The notes: generated by a model not told the origin, from the sequence alone. Positions 1 to 8,514 are shown, numbered from the stretch's first letter. The stretch: 64,000 bases of DNA from Paenibacillus sp. XY044 (GCF_002257645.1 NZ_NQMO01000004.1:62001-126000), one strand, 5' to 3'. Numbers and translations are program-made.

Positions 1-338
1 GGCTGATCCGATTGTTTGACGTCTCAGATCCGATTGTTATGTTCGATCTGAGAATCCGAAGCGAGTATCGGGGCAAAGGTATCGGAAAGTCAGCTTTGAG
101 TTGGATCGTCTCGCACGTGTTCTCTGAATACCCGGAAGCGATCCGCATTGAAGGACATACCCGAATGGATAACACGGCTATGCAAGCTCTGTTTGCTAAA
201 TCGTTGTTCGTGTTGGAAGCGTATCATCGTAAATCTTGGAGACAAGCCGGGCTATTGTTTGACTCCGTCGGTTACGCGGTGATTAGGGAAGACTGGGAGA
301 ACAATCAGGTTACACCTATTCCTTGGTCGATAAAATAA
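1..338 (+). CDS. GNAT-family acetyltransferase, 5' end outside window
   Basis: C-terminal part of a Gcn5-related N-acetyltransferase, which would transfer an acetyl group from acetyl-CoA to an unknown amine. The frame is open to the window edge, so the N-terminus is missing. The acetyl-CoA pyrophosphate loop RGKGIGKSA is visible, followed by a helix and the late motif NTAMQALFAKSLF, ending with GLLFDSVGYAVIREDW. The last about 75 codons recur almost unchanged at 40.9-41.1 kb, fused out of frame to a methyltransferase relic. A repeat element starts about 40 bp after the stop. Substrate cannot be read from the sequence. Confidence 0.8.
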   Translation, partial: LIRLFDVSDPIVMFDLRIRSEYRGKGIGKSALSWIVSHVFSEYPEAIRIEGHTRMDNTAMQALFAKSLFVLEAYHRKSWRQAGLLFDSVGYAVIREDWENNQVTPIPWSIK

Positions 339-374
339 TTGATGGAATCCAATTTATTTCATTAGCAATTAAGG

Positions 375-420
375 TAACGGGAAACGTTATTTTCATTAGC
401 CTAGAGGCCAGGATCATTCA
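375..420 (+). repeat. AACGGG element, shortened copy
   Basis: Left arm TAACGGGAAACG at 375-386 and a degenerate right arm (TAGAGGCCAGGATCATTC) at 402-419, only 27 bp apart instead of about 70, so the hairpin part is deleted. The sequence from CAGGATC onward matches 30119 onward, just before the paralogous kinase gene. Confidence 0.6.
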
Positions 421-521
421 ATTGTTTCTCGAATATTTTATCAGCTGGATAATTTATTGAACTTTGTGAAGATAACGTTTATCTGAAAGATACGCAAATC
501 TTATAGGTAAGGGTGGTTCGT

Positions 522-1118
522 TTGGAGCAAGGACTTATTGTGTTGTTGAACGGAACTTCAAGTGCAGGAAAGACGAGTATTTCCATGGAACTGACCAACC
601 AGAAAGAGATTCTTTTTCATCATTTATCCATTGATGATTTTTATCATAATTACAATGATTTTATTAATAATAAATTTCCAGATTCTAAACCTGTAAGAAA
701 ATTGGATGATGAAGTTATCGGACAAATCATATTTGATCCCATAATCTCCATGTACTACGCGACAATTAAATTGTTTTCCGAAATGGGACTGAATGTAATC
801 GTCGATACCGTAATCGAAAATGACAAGTGGTTTAATGATTATCTTGATGTACTTTTTGATTATCCTACATTGTTTGTAGGTGTCATATGCTCGAAAGAAG
901 AACTCGCAAGAAGAGAGCAAATCAGGGGAGATCGAAGGATTGGACTAGCAGCTTCCCAATTCGACAAAGTATATTCCTTTAATGAATATGACCTTGAAGT
1001 AAATACTGAAGAGTTGAGTCCGACAGAATGTGCCGATAAAATTTTAAGTTTGATTAAGTCCGATCAGGATTATGCTGCATTTAAGAAATTAAGTAAAAGA
1101 GAGGTCAGTGTTTCATAG
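522..1118 (+). CDS. Chloramphenicol phosphotransferase-like P-loop kinase
   Basis: A 198-residue P-loop kinase resembling the CPT family, whose founder phosphorylates chloramphenicol; the substrate here is unknown. The Walker A loop GTSSAGKTS is at residues 11-19. The family region REQIRGDR...GLAASQ and the later YDLEVNT stretch, which in CPT holds the LID arginines and the C-terminal core, are present. I prefer the TTG at 522 over the in-frame GTG at 513, because AAGGGTGG lies 5 bases before it and the paralogue at 30231 keeps the same arrangement. The two proteins are roughly three-quarters identical. It stands alone between repeat elements. An antibiotic-resistance role is possible but not shown. 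Confidence 0.8.
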   Translation: MEQGLIVLLNGTSSAGKTSISMELTNQKEILFHHLSIDDFYHNYNDFINNKFPDSKPVRKLDDEVIGQIIFDPIISMYYATIKLFSEMGLNVIVDTVIENDKWFNDYLDVLFDYPTLFVGVICSKEELARREQIRGDRRIGLAASQFDKVYSFNEYDLEVNTEELSPTECADKILSLIKSDQDYAAFKKLSKREVSVS

Positions 1119-1189
1119 AAGGCGAATCCATCAGATAACAACATATTCAAGATGGGGGCTATTGCCCCTGTCTGGCGGGGGATTTGGAA

Positions 1190-1266
1190 TAAACAATGGC
1201 TCAATCATGACGTCAGCCGGACAAAATAATAGGCTGTCGTCGTTAAGTTAACGGGCAGGATAATGG
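1190..1266 (+). repeat. AACGGG element, full copy
   Basis: Degraded left arm (AAACAATGGCTCAAT, 1191-1205), hairpin GACGTCAGCC/GGCTGTCGTC (1209-1241) and right arm TAACGGGCAGGATAATGG from 1249. A near copy of hairpin plus right arm lies at 35443-35500, where a relic of the next gene also follows. Confidence 0.7.
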
Positions 1267-1306
1267 AGTGATTTTGCGAAGGAATCGAGTTGAGGTGGTG
1301 GCACTT

Positions 1307-1960
1307 TTGATCAGAGTGGTTCTGTGGGACTTGGATGGGACAATTCAAGATAGTGATTCGTTGGCAAAGGAAGGTACACGTTATGGATTTAAACAGGTGC
1401 TTGGAAGGGAGCCGACAGACGACGAATTTTCTCAGCTGGTTGGACGCCCCGTTCCTGTAGTCTATAAAGAATGGTTCGATGACAATTTGGCAAAACAAAT
1501 TCTAGATACGGGAACACGTTACTACCAAGAACGTGCGGAACAGATCCCTTGCTACCCAGATGTACCCGAGCTTCTGGACGAATTGAAGCAGAGAGGTTAT
1601 CGGATGGGAATCGTATCTTCTAAACGGCGGTTTCATGTCTTAAAAGAATTACAAGACAAATCATTGGACATCTTGTTTGACGTTATCGTAGCCCAGGAAG
1701 ACACCCTACAACATAAACCTCATCCTGATCCTCTAGTTCTCGCTGCAAGTCACTTTAATTCACTCCCTGAAAATTGTCTGTATATCGGAGACCAACCCTC
1801 AGATATAAGAGCAGCTCATGCAGCACGAATGAGGAGTATTGCGGCGCTTTGGGGAGACGGCAATTATGAACGACTTAAGCCGATATGTCCAACAATGTTT
1901 GCCCATACCCCGATGGATGTACTTAACTTTCTGCCCAATATCCATATGAAGTTAATCTAA
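1307..1960 (+). CDS. HAD-family phosphatase
   Basis: A 217-residue haloacid-dehalogenase hydrolase of the phosphoglycolate phosphatase/PpaX type, cleaving phosphate from a small metabolite through an aspartyl-phosphate. Motif I WDLDGT puts the nucleophile at Asp8 and the acid/base at Asp10. Motif II is VSSKRR, the motif III lysine sits in HKPHPDP, and motif IV is GDQPSD. The TTG at 1307 is chosen because GAGGTGG lies 8 bases upstream; the frame stays open to 1268 but that adds nonconserved residues. The right arm of a repeat element is about 45 bp upstream. A deleted relic of the same gene lies near 35.5 kb. Natural substrate unknown. Confidence 0.85.
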   Translation: MIRVVLWDLDGTIQDSDSLAKEGTRYGFKQVLGREPTDDEFSQLVGRPVPVVYKEWFDDNLAKQILDTGTRYYQERAEQIPCYPDVPELLDELKQRGYRMGIVSSKRRFHVLKELQDKSLDILFDVIVAQEDTLQHKPHPDPLVLAASHFNSLPENCLYIGDQPSDIRAAHAARMRSIAALWGDGNYERLKPICPTMFAHTPMDVLNFLPNIHMKLI

Positions 1961-1974
1961 TCTCTTTAACGCAA

Positions 1975-2014
1975 AAGAAGCATCCAGACCTGACGTCTTA
2001 AATGCTTCTTTCGC
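1975..2014. terminator. Bidirectional terminator
   Basis: Inverted repeat AGAAGCAT/ATGCTTCT with A-rich and T-rich flanks, between the convergent HAD and PfpI-like genes. Confidence 0.7.
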
Positions 2015-2022
2015 ATCCCAAT

Positions 2023-3384
2023 TTATGCGGAAAGTTTCTTTCTTCTTACGAAACGTCTGTCTGCTAAATAAAGAACGAAAAGAGACACCATGGCGACACC
2101 GATCGGAATGCCGAACGCTTCATATGAAAAAGGAGCTCCTTCAAGTTTTAAGTGGCTCGTGGCACGGTACTCGAGCCGCTTAGCGGCGAATTTGGCCGTC
2201 CGGACATCTTCCTGCCTTGCCAGATCTTCAAACGCTGGTTCCATCGCGAACCGCTCGGGCGAATCGGTGTGCAGGTAAAGCTGTTCAGCCTTTCCACCGT
2301 TTTCGTTCCAGTTTCGTATATCGCCCGCAGCGACCGTCTTTACGTTCGGGCCTACGAAAATCATTCTGTCGAGTTTCGGAGCATCTGCAATTTGATATCG
2401 GGCGATGAGATTGAGACCATGCCGGGTCACTACCGGATCGCGTTTACTTGATACCGTTATTGTTGTCGTCGTTCCGGAAGCCCCATAAGTGTCAAAAGCA
2501 GAGGATAACATGAGTTCGTCGGCACCGTCATACAGTAGGATCCCGTCTTTTTTCTTGCTCCATTGAAAGGCGTTGTTCAGAATATATACGACATCGCTCA
2601 ATCCGGCTGTGAAAGGCTTCATTTGAGGATGTTGAACAAAATGGTAGGAAGGGTAATTCATATCCTTCGCCACTTTCTCAGCAGTCGGCTCACCCATTTG
2701 CTGGGAGATTACGTACAGGGTTGCATCGATCCCCGATGTCAACCCGGCAGACGAGACCAAATTGCTGTCAGCCACATAACGCTGGTCTCTCTTCCAAGTA
2801 ACCTCGCTATATTTCTTTTCTAACCTGCCGATATCTCCCCAGTGCGTTGCTGCAGATTTTCCATCCAGCAGGCCGGTATCGGCCAAATTCTCGGCACCAT
2901 TGCAAATGGACAGTAATGTCGTTTCTTTGCCCGAGTGCTTCCTTATCCAATCGCGGACAGGCTTGTATTTCGCTTCATCCAAAATCGGCATGAAAGGGAT
3001 GACGATAATATCCGGACCTTTACTCGTCAATTGATCTAATTCATCAAAAGTATAATGGGGCACGATATCAAGACCGCCTGTCAACGATTTGACGTTTTTG
3101 TCGGGCGCAGCCGCAAACACATTGTATGAGCCTGTCATGGAGAACATTTCGTAAGGTACAAGGAAATCAAACACCTCGGTCACTTCATTCGCCAACATCA
3201 CGGCTACTGTCGGCTTTTTCGAATCATAGGCAGGGGCTTGGACGCTTTGTAAAGAAGTAGGAACCGGCTTATCGTAAACCGACATAGACTCCTGCATCGT
3301 ACGCATGTAACCGACCGCTCCGGTTCCTCCTACTACGAGAATCGTAACGCATGCATATACAACGAAACGCCATACTTTCTTCAT
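2023..3384 (-). CDS. Membrane-anchored DJ-1/PfpI-family protein
   Basis: A 453-residue protein with an N-terminal membrane segment (about 7-27), a DJ-1/PfpI glutamine-amidotransferase-like domain (about 57-260) and a C-terminal membrane segment near 425-445 followed by a basic tail. The nucleophile elbow reads SICNGAENLA with Cys161, and the following TTHW-type stretch (SAATHW) is as in the GlxA-like branch. Such domains serve as ligand sensors, chaperone/deglycases or amidases; which applies here is unclear. The second half (about 270-420) has no family I can name. The ribosome site AAAGGAGAGAG precedes the ATG. It is divergent from the TetR gene at 3738 and may share its control region. Confidence 0.75.
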   Translation of the reverse strand: MKKVWRFVVYACVTILVVGGTGAVGYMRTMQESMSVYDKPVPTSLQSVQAPAYDSKKPTVAVMLANEVTEVFDFLVPYEMFSMTGSYNVFAAAPDKNVKSLTGGLDIVPHYTFDELDQLTSKGPDIIVIPFMPILDEAKYKPVRDWIRKHSGKETTLLSICNGAENLADTGLLDGKSAATHWGDIGRLEKKYSEVTWKRDQRYVADSNLVSSAGLTSGIDATLYVISQQMGEPTAEKVAKDMNYPSYHFVQHPQMKPFTAGLSDVVYILNNAFQWSKKKDGILLYDGADELMLSSAFDTYGASGTTTTITVSSKRDPVVTRHGLNLIARYQIADAPKLDRMIFVGPNVKTVAAGDIRNWNENGGKAEQLYLHTDSPERFAMEPAFEDLARQEDVRTAKFAAKRLEYRATSHLKLEGAPFSYEAFGIPIGVAMVSLFVLYLADRRFVRRKKLSA

Positions 3385-3670
3385 TTTCTCTCTCCTTTAA
3401 TCAGTAAGTAAATATTTGTTATTAACTTTCCCAATTAAAGGATACTAAGAAAAGAAAAATTGAAAAACCATCCGAAGACGGTTATTTTCCCCGACTTAGG
3501 TCCAGGCAGAGTTTATATCCGGATAACGCATGTCGTTACATTATCATAATAGCTGACCCGACCTTTTCTGAATATGACTCAAAAGGGCTATTCGACAACG
3601 CTGCCGAAGCATGATGTTAGACCGAAAAAATAAAGTTGTAAATAAGTAGTCAAATGATTTTTTTTTGGTG

Positions 3671-3699
3671 TTGACATTAAAAGGATGATCGGATATATT
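3671..3699 (+). promoter_or_regulatory. Sigma-A promoter of the TetR gene
   Basis: TTGACA (3671-3676) and TATATT (3694-3699) with a 17-bp spacer, an almost ideal housekeeping promoter. The operator-like sequence at 3705 begins right after the -10 box, where a repressor would block initiation. Confidence 0.8.
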
Positions 3700-3704
3700 T
3701 GTTA

Positions 3705-3723
3705 CATACCAACCGAATGTATG
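3705..3723. promoter_or_regulatory. Putative TetR operator, autoregulatory copy
   Basis: CATACCAACCGAATGTATG shares its left half-site (CATACCAAC) with the perfect palindrome at 4437-4455 and keeps the outer GTATG of the right half. It overlaps the expected transcription start of the TetR gene. Confidence 0.65.
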
Positions 3724-3737
3724 AAAAGAGGAGACGT

Positions 3738-4403
3738 ATGGCAAGGAATAAATATCCTGAAGAAACAATCAACCAGATCTTAACCGTGGCTCTTAACCTG
3801 TTCATTCAAAAGGGATACGAGCAGACTTCCGTTCAGGATATCATCAACGAGCTGGGCGGGCTGACAAAAGGGGCAATTTACCATCACTTCAAGTCGAAGG
3901 AGGAGATCCTGCAGGCTGTCACCGATCATTTGTTCCAAGGTGTTGATGATATGCTGTCCAGTGTCCGGGACGACAAGGAGCTGAACGGACGGGAAAAGCT
4001 TCGCAAGATTTCCCTCGTCTCTCTCGACAATCCCGCCCAAGACGAATTGGCATCGGTGGCACCGAACCTCTTGCGCAATCCGAAGATGCTGGCGGCACTG
4101 ATCGAGAACATCATCGATAAAGCCGTACCCATCTATATCCAGCCCATCATCGAACAGGGTATGCGAGACGGATCGATCCGAACCGACTATCCTAGGGAGC
4201 TTAGCGAAGTGCTGATGGTACTCACCAACATTTGGCTAAACCCGGCGATCATTCCAGCTTCGCCCGAGGTAGTGTTACGCAAGGTAAAGCTTTTCGATGA
4301 AATATTGAAAGGCCTGGGGCTTGACCTGTTCGATGAGCAAATGATTCAACGGTACGAGGAACTGTTGCGTATGTCAGCTAGAGAAGTCAGCAAAGAAAAC
4401 TAA
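3738..4403 (+). CDS. TetR-family repressor
   Basis: A 221-residue TetR regulator. The N-terminal helix-turn-helix is at about residues 8-55 (TSVQDIINE...LTKGAIYHHFKSKEEIL); the ligand domain is not recognisable by sequence. The ATG at 3738 follows GAGGAGACGT; the longer frame from 3699 would start inside the promoter and operator. It sits 115 bp upstream of a pentapeptide-repeat gene, with similar palindromes in front of both genes, so self-repression and repression of that gene are the simplest reading. Inducer unknown. Confidence 0.88.
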   Translation: MARNKYPEETINQILTVALNLFIQKGYEQTSVQDIINELGGLTKGAIYHHFKSKEEILQAVTDHLFQGVDDMLSSVRDDKELNGREKLRKISLVSLDNPAQDELASVAPNLLRNPKMLAALIENIIDKAVPIYIQPIIEQGMRDGSIRTDYPRELSEVLMVLTNIWLNPAIIPASPEVVLRKVKLFDEILKGLGLDLFDEQMIQRYEELLRMSAREVSKEN

Positions 4404-4404
4404 A

Positions 4405-4428
4405 CTGCCGAGAGGCAGCTTATTTTTA
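4405..4428 (+). terminator. Terminator after TetR gene
   Basis: Short hairpin CTGCC-GAGA-GGCAG followed by CTTATTTTT, directly after the TetR stop. Confidence 0.6.
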
Positions 4429-4436
4429 AGTCTATT

Positions 4437-4455
4437 CATACCAACGGTTGGTATG
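4437..4455. promoter_or_regulatory. Perfect palindromic operator before the pentapeptide gene
   Basis: CATACCAAC-G-GTTGGTATG is a perfect 19-bp inverted repeat, the form bound by TetR dimers. It lies 63 bp upstream of the pentapeptide protein ribosome site and resembles the operator at 3705. Confidence 0.75.
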
Positions 4456-4517
4456 AATAGGTGATCCGGATTCAAAGTGCTTGTTAGAAAACTTAATTAT
4501 AAGGAGACGTGAATGTA

Positions 4518-5195
4518 ATGAATCAGAAATTGACAATGAGCACCCGCTCGCTGGAACAGCAAGTCGTGACCAATTTTAGCGGAAGCAACCTGGCGAAGAG
4601 TGACTTAGCGGGCGTTACGGCCCATAAAGGACAGTTTAAGGGCAGCGCGCTCGCCGGTTCCGACTTTTCGGGCTCGGATTTGACCGGCAGTACGTTTAAT
4701 AGAAGCGACGTACGCGAAGCCAACTTTGACGGCACGAATCTGACGGACTGCAGCCTGTCTGCGCTTGACCTGACAAATGCAAGCTTCAATAAGTCAATTC
4801 TTGTACGAACCAACTTCAGCAGCGCGAATCTTAACGGAGCCAAATTCACGGGTGTAAGGATGACCGACGTCACGTTAACGGCGACCGATCTGAAAACAAC
4901 GATATTTGAGGACTGTTGGTTTGACGGGGTTGACTTCAAGTACTCCGATCTGAGCGGGCAGCGTTTCGACGGACAGACGTTTATCGGTGTGAAGTTTGAC
5001 AGAGCGGATTTAAGCAACGCTTCGTTCAAGGGCGCTACATTAAATAATGTTTCTTTCCAACCGGGGTTTACCTTTACTAAGAAGTACTATCGCATGATCA
5101 AAACGATCTGCTTTGACGGCGCGACAATGGATAAACTGACATTTGCTGCTCTCAAAGGCATGGATGCCAATTTGTCAAAAGTCACCGTCATTTAA
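4518..5195 (+). CDS. Pentapeptide-repeat protein
   Basis: A 225-residue protein built almost wholly of A(D/N)LXX-like repeats (for example SDFSGSDLTG, TNLTDCS, ANLNGA, ADLSNASFKG), predicted to fold as a right-handed quadrilateral beta-helix. In Qnr, MfpA, McbG and AlbG this fold mimics DNA and protects gyrase from quinolones, microcin B17 or albicidin. Whether this copy binds gyrase is inference. The fold is interrupted near residues 175-195 (FTKKYYRMIKT), a common capping or loop feature. The ATG at 4518 is 11 bases after AAGGAG; a GTG at 4509 is too close. Its link to a TetR gene with a shared operator motif suggests drug- or toxin-inducible expression. Confidence 0.85.
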   Translation: MNQKLTMSTRSLEQQVVTNFSGSNLAKSDLAGVTAHKGQFKGSALAGSDFSGSDLTGSTFNRSDVREANFDGTNLTDCSLSALDLTNASFNKSILVRTNFSSANLNGAKFTGVRMTDVTLTATDLKTTIFEDCWFDGVDFKYSDLSGQRFDGQTFIGVKFDRADLSNASFKGATLNNVSFQPGFTFTKKYYRMIKTICFDGATMDKLTFAALKGMDANLSKVTVI

Positions 5196-5208
5196 GGGAG
5201 GGGATCCG

Positions 5209-5322
5209 ATGAAAACCAAGATCATTCAAGCAAAGGACTGCAAAAATCCAACAAGCAGCTCCAAGTGCTGAAAGGTGACGTTTCGGAGCCTTCTATAGTG
5301 AAAGAACACAAGCGGATCCTAT
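5209..5322 (+). pseudogene. Small frameshifted reading frame after pentapeptide gene
   Basis: GGGAGGGG is followed by an ATG at 5209 and an 18-codon frame that stops at TGA. Shifting frame within it opens a second stretch (QKSNKQLQVLKGDV...) that ends at about 5322. This looks like the truncated start of a gene cotranscribed with the pentapeptide gene. I do not recognise the product. Confidence 0.3.
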
Positions 5323-5404
5323 GATAAAGGAGAACGCCAAGCTGGGAGAGAGTTTGTAGTTTAAACCAATTGGACTGATAAAAAAGTAAAGTGAGGGAAA
5401 CGAA

Positions 5405-6589
5405 ATGGAAAAGAAAACAACAGAAAATTTTAGTTCGTCAGAAAATATGAAGGAAAAAGGATTCGCTGCCGGGCAGGATCGCCCGGAGCTGCAGAAGGCC
5501 ATCCAGGAGATCGTCGATTCCGGTTTCCTCGGAGTGCAGCTGCGCGTGCACGATGAGCAGGGCGAGTGGGTCGGCAGCGCCGGGGTGAGCAGATTGGGCG
5601 AGGAGGCGAAGCCGCCTACAAACGGGCACTTCCGGATAGGCAGCAACACCAAGACCTTCACCGCGACCGTGGTGCTGCAATTGGTTGCCGAGGGCAGGAT
5701 CGGGCTGGACGACCCGGTGGTTGACTACCTGACTGAGTTCGGGCTGGACCCGCGGATCACGGTGCGGATGCTGCTGCAACACACCAGCGGGGTGTTCAAC
5801 TTCACCGGCGAGTACTACGAAGACGGGACGGTCGTGCCGGGGATCCCCTGGCAGGGCCAGGAGTGGGTAGACAACCGGTTCAAGACCTACCGGCCGGAGG
5901 AACTGGTACAGCTGGCATTATCCAAGTCGGCGCGATTCGAGCCGGGAACGGACTGGAGCTATTCCAACACCAACTACGTGCTGGCCAGGTTGCTGATCGA
6001 GAAGGTCACCGGCAGCTCGCTCGCCGAGGAGATGCAGCGGCTAATACTGGGGCCGCTTGGGCTGTCGGGTACCGTGGTACCAGACACCCAGCCGGAGATT
6101 CCCGAACCGCATGCCCACGCCTACTACCGGTACGAGGACGCCGGCGAGCAGAAGACGGTCGACATCACCCGCCAGAACCCCTCCTGGATCTCCACCGGTG
6201 GTGATATGATCTCGACCACCCAGGATCTCCACACGTTTATCTCCGCGCTGATGGGCGGCAAGCTCCTCCCGGCCCCGCTGCTGGCCGAGATGTGCAAGCC
6301 GTATCCCAAAATCGGCTATGGTTTGGGGGTGTTCGTGCAGAACGCCGGTCCGAACGGCGACATTACCATCATCACCCACAACGGCGGCATTTCGGGCTAC
6401 GCGGCATTGATGTACAGCACGCCAGACGGCAGCAAGACCCTGACCGCCTCCGTGAATTATGTGGACGACGCCGCCATGTCCCTGGCAGCGGCGTTCCAGA
6501 AGGCGATTCCGAGGCTCGTCGAGGAGGTGTTCGGCGGCGGGCAGGCCGGGTCGGCTGACGCGGTCGAGCCGGCCAGTAAACAGGACTGA
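5405..6589 (+). CDS. Serine beta-lactamase-fold hydrolase (DD-peptidase/class C-like)
   Basis: A 394-residue member of the serine hydrolase family of class C beta-lactamases and R61-type D-alanyl-D-alanine carboxypeptidases. The SxxK motif is GSNTK (Ser80, Lys83), the second motif YSN is in WSYSNTNY (Tyr186) and the third is HNGG near residue 325. Relatives with this layout are secreted, yet no signal peptide is visible: the first about 25 residues are polar and A/T-rich in codon use, then the DNA turns sharply G/C-rich with GCC/CTG/GTC/CGG codons unlike its neighbours and closer to actinobacterial usage. This suggests transfer with a replaced 5' end. Substrate may be a peptide, ester or beta-lactam. 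Confidence 0.82.
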   Translation: MEKKTTENFSSSENMKEKGFAAGQDRPELQKAIQEIVDSGFLGVQLRVHDEQGEWVGSAGVSRLGEEAKPPTNGHFRIGSNTKTFTATVVLQLVAEGRIGLDDPVVDYLTEFGLDPRITVRMLLQHTSGVFNFTGEYYEDGTVVPGIPWQGQEWVDNRFKTYRPEELVQLALSKSARFEPGTDWSYSNTNYVLARLLIEKVTGSSLAEEMQRLILGPLGLSGTVVPDTQPEIPEPHAHAYYRYEDAGEQKTVDITRQNPSWISTGGDMISTTQDLHTFISALMGGKLLPAPLLAEMCKPYPKIGYGLGVFVQNAGPNGDITIITHNGGISGYAALMYSTPDGSKTLTASVNYVDDAAMSLAAAFQKAIPRLVEEVFGGGQAGSADAVEPASKQD

Positions 6590-6649
6590 GCACCGTGGCC
6601 CCGTACGCCTTGAGGCTTGTAATATAAAAATTCATAGACGATGTTACGC

Positions 6650-6737
6650 TAACGAAGACGATAGTTCAATAATGAACAAGAAGCCAGCAGATTACTTTGA
6701 TCGGCTGGCTTTATTCAACTAACGGGAAGGATAGAGT
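6650..6737 (+). repeat. AACGGG element, full copy
   Basis: Left arm TAACGAAGACGATAGTTC at 6650, hairpin AGCCAGCAG...TCGGCTGGCT (6681-6709), right arm TAACGGGAAGGATAG at 6720; arm spacing is 70 bp. It is almost the same as the copy at 34406-34496, including the sequence between the arms. Confidence 0.8.
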
Positions 6738-6863
6738 CATTGTAGAACCGAAATTATTTAATAACTTATTTCTTCAGTAACACATCAGGCCTGTCTATTT
6801 AGGGTGATCAACAGCGCGTGATGGCACGAATGGTTACCACAGCTGACAAAGGAGAACCAAACA

Positions 6864-7505
6864 ATGAAGAAGTACATACTTTTCGATCATGATGGTGTTT
6901 TGGTAGATACTGAATTTTGGTATTACAAAGCGGGAGAACGCGCTCTGGCCGACATTGGATTTACCTTGGATAAAGATCAATACCTCCGCGACATGACCCA
7001 GTCATTGGGCACTTGGTCGCAAGCTAGGGCGGCAGGTATTGATGAACAGACCATCAGCAAGCAGCGTGAGGTCCGCAACGTCTATTATCAGGAATATCTT
7101 AGAACAGAAGCCATTGAGATTGAAGGTGTAGTTGAAACTCTAGCCGAATTGTCAAAGTACGTCCGCATGGCTATCGTGACAACTGCAAAACGTGCGGATT
7201 TTCAGCTTATACATGAAAAGCGCCAGATCATACAATTCATGGAATTCGTCCTTGTTCGTGAAGACTACGAGCACACCAAGCCGCACCCGGAACCATACTT
7301 GACCGGCCTAAAGCGCTTCGGAGCTACCAAAGAAGAGACCCTGGTTGTAGAGGACTCAAACAGAGGGCTGAACTCAGCCGTGGCAGCTGGTATTGACTGT
7401 GCTATTGTCCATAACGACTTCACCAAAACACATGACTTCTCACAGGCCAACTATCGAATCAAGACGCTGATTGAACTAAAGGACATCATCCTGAAAGTAA
7501 GCTGA
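6864..7505 (+). CDS. HAD-family hydrolase, beta-phosphoglucomutase-like
   Basis: A 213-residue HAD hydrolase of subfamily IA with an alpha-helical cap. Motif I FDHDGV gives Asp8 and Asp10, motif II is VTTAKR, motif III is TKPHPEPY and motif IV is VEDSNRG. Members are small-molecule phosphatases or phosphomutases; Asp10 and the HDGVLVDTE string fit the beta-phosphoglucomutase/phosphatase branch. The start ATG follows AAAGGAGAACC. It is a single gene, with a repeat element 130 bp upstream, and is unrelated in sequence to the HAD protein at 1307 beyond the motifs. Substrate unknown. Confidence 0.85.
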   Translation: MKKYILFDHDGVLVDTEFWYYKAGERALADIGFTLDKDQYLRDMTQSLGTWSQARAAGIDEQTISKQREVRNVYYQEYLRTEAIEIEGVVETLAELSKYVRMAIVTTAKRADFQLIHEKRQIIQFMEFVLVREDYEHTKPHPEPYLTGLKRFGATKEETLVVEDSNRGLNSAVAAGIDCAIVHNDFTKTHDFSQANYRIKTLIELKDIILKVS

Positions 7506-7563
7506 GAGACCCTAGAACCTTCGTTTGGACCTGGTAAGGCCGGCAAAAGACGGATTATAGTGA

Positions 7564-8514
7564 TTAATGCATCGGCTTTTCCCATTCACCTTTGATTACT
7601 ATTCCTGTCTCCTTCGCCGCTGCTTCAAGATCATGGACTTCCTGTGCTGTCAGCGTGATTTCGGCGGCTTTTACAGCATCAGCAATTTGGGAAGTTCTCG
7701 TAACGCCGATGATCGGAACGGTTCCTTTCGCAATGGCCCAGGCGATGGCAACTTGTGCAGAATTCGCATTGTGATGATTGCCGACTTCCTTCATAACATG
7801 GATCAGGCCTTCCAGTTTCGCAAGCACGTCTTCATCAAACGCCGCTCCTCTTCTGGTGCCGCTGGGGAGAGGATTTTTCGCATTGTATTTGTCAGTTAAT
7901 GCGCCCTGTTCCAATACCATATAGGAGAAAAACACAATGTTGTTTTCGTTGCAGTAATCAATAATTCCGGCTTCTTCGGACGAACGGTAAAGTAGGCTGT
8001 AATGATTTTGTACAGCAGAGATTTCCAGCCCTTCTTCAGCCAAAATACTTTGCGCTAGCTGGATTTCCTCCAGAGTGTGGTTGGAGACGCCTGCATATTT
8101 TACTTTTCCGCTTTTCATGAGCGGAATCAGCTCTGGAGTCCATCTTTTTACATCAAGAGGATTATGGATCCAATAGATATCCGTCTGGTCTGCGCCGAGC
8201 CGGTTCAGGCTGCTGTTCAAGCGGTCTTCAACAGGCCCGCCAAGCTGCGGAGTGAATTTCGTTGAGAGCAGCACATCGTCGCGGCCTTTGGTAAACTCGC
8301 CCAGAATGTTTTCGGAGGCTCCCATTCCGTACACAGTCGCAGTGTCCCATAAATGGAGTCCGGCTTTCATCGCCGCATCAAAAACCGGTTTTAAGTCTTC
8401 CGCGGTAAGATGATTCCCGAAAATAGCATCCCCGCCGCCTTGACCGGTTCCCCATGACCAGGTGCCAAGAGCGATCGGAGGAATCATTTCATTTTGCAAT
8501 TTTACCTTTTTCAT
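7564..8514 (-). CDS. Aldo/keto reductase
   Basis: A 316-residue NAD(P)H-dependent aldo/keto reductase with a TIM barrel. The catalytic tetrad is visible: Asp and Tyr in WDTATVYG, Lys in LSTKF, His in YWIHNP. The C-terminal cofactor site IIGVTRTSQIADA is present. The ATG at 8514 is chosen because GAAAGGTG precedes it and the family starts with MKKVKL-type residues; the open frame to 8526 adds four residues. It lies downstream of an AraC-type gene on the same strand, which may control it. The carbonyl substrate is not predictable. Confidence 0.88.
   Translation of the reverse strand: MKKVKLQNEMIPPIALGTWSWGTGQGGGDAIFGNHLTAEDLKPVFDAAMKAGLHLWDTATVYGMGASENILGEFTKGRDDVLLSTKFTPQLGGPVEDRLNSSLNRLGADQTDIYWIHNPLDVKRWTPELIPLMKSGKVKYAGVSNHTLEEIQLAQSILAEEGLEISAVQNHYSLLYRSSEEAGIIDYCNENNIVFFSYMVLEQGALTDKYNAKNPLPSGTRRGAAFDEDVLAKLEGLIHVMKEVGNHHNANSAQVAIAWAIAKGTVPIIGVTRTSQIADAVKAAEITLTAQEVHDLEAAAKETGIVIKGEWEKPMH

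Larger units (their letters stand above)
3385..3737. other. Divergent control region, PfpI-like / TetR genes
   Basis: A 350-bp gap. The TetR-side promoter and operator are listed separately. Hairpin-like or coding content is otherwise not evident; T/A-rich tracts occupy 3640-3670. Confidence 0.5.
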
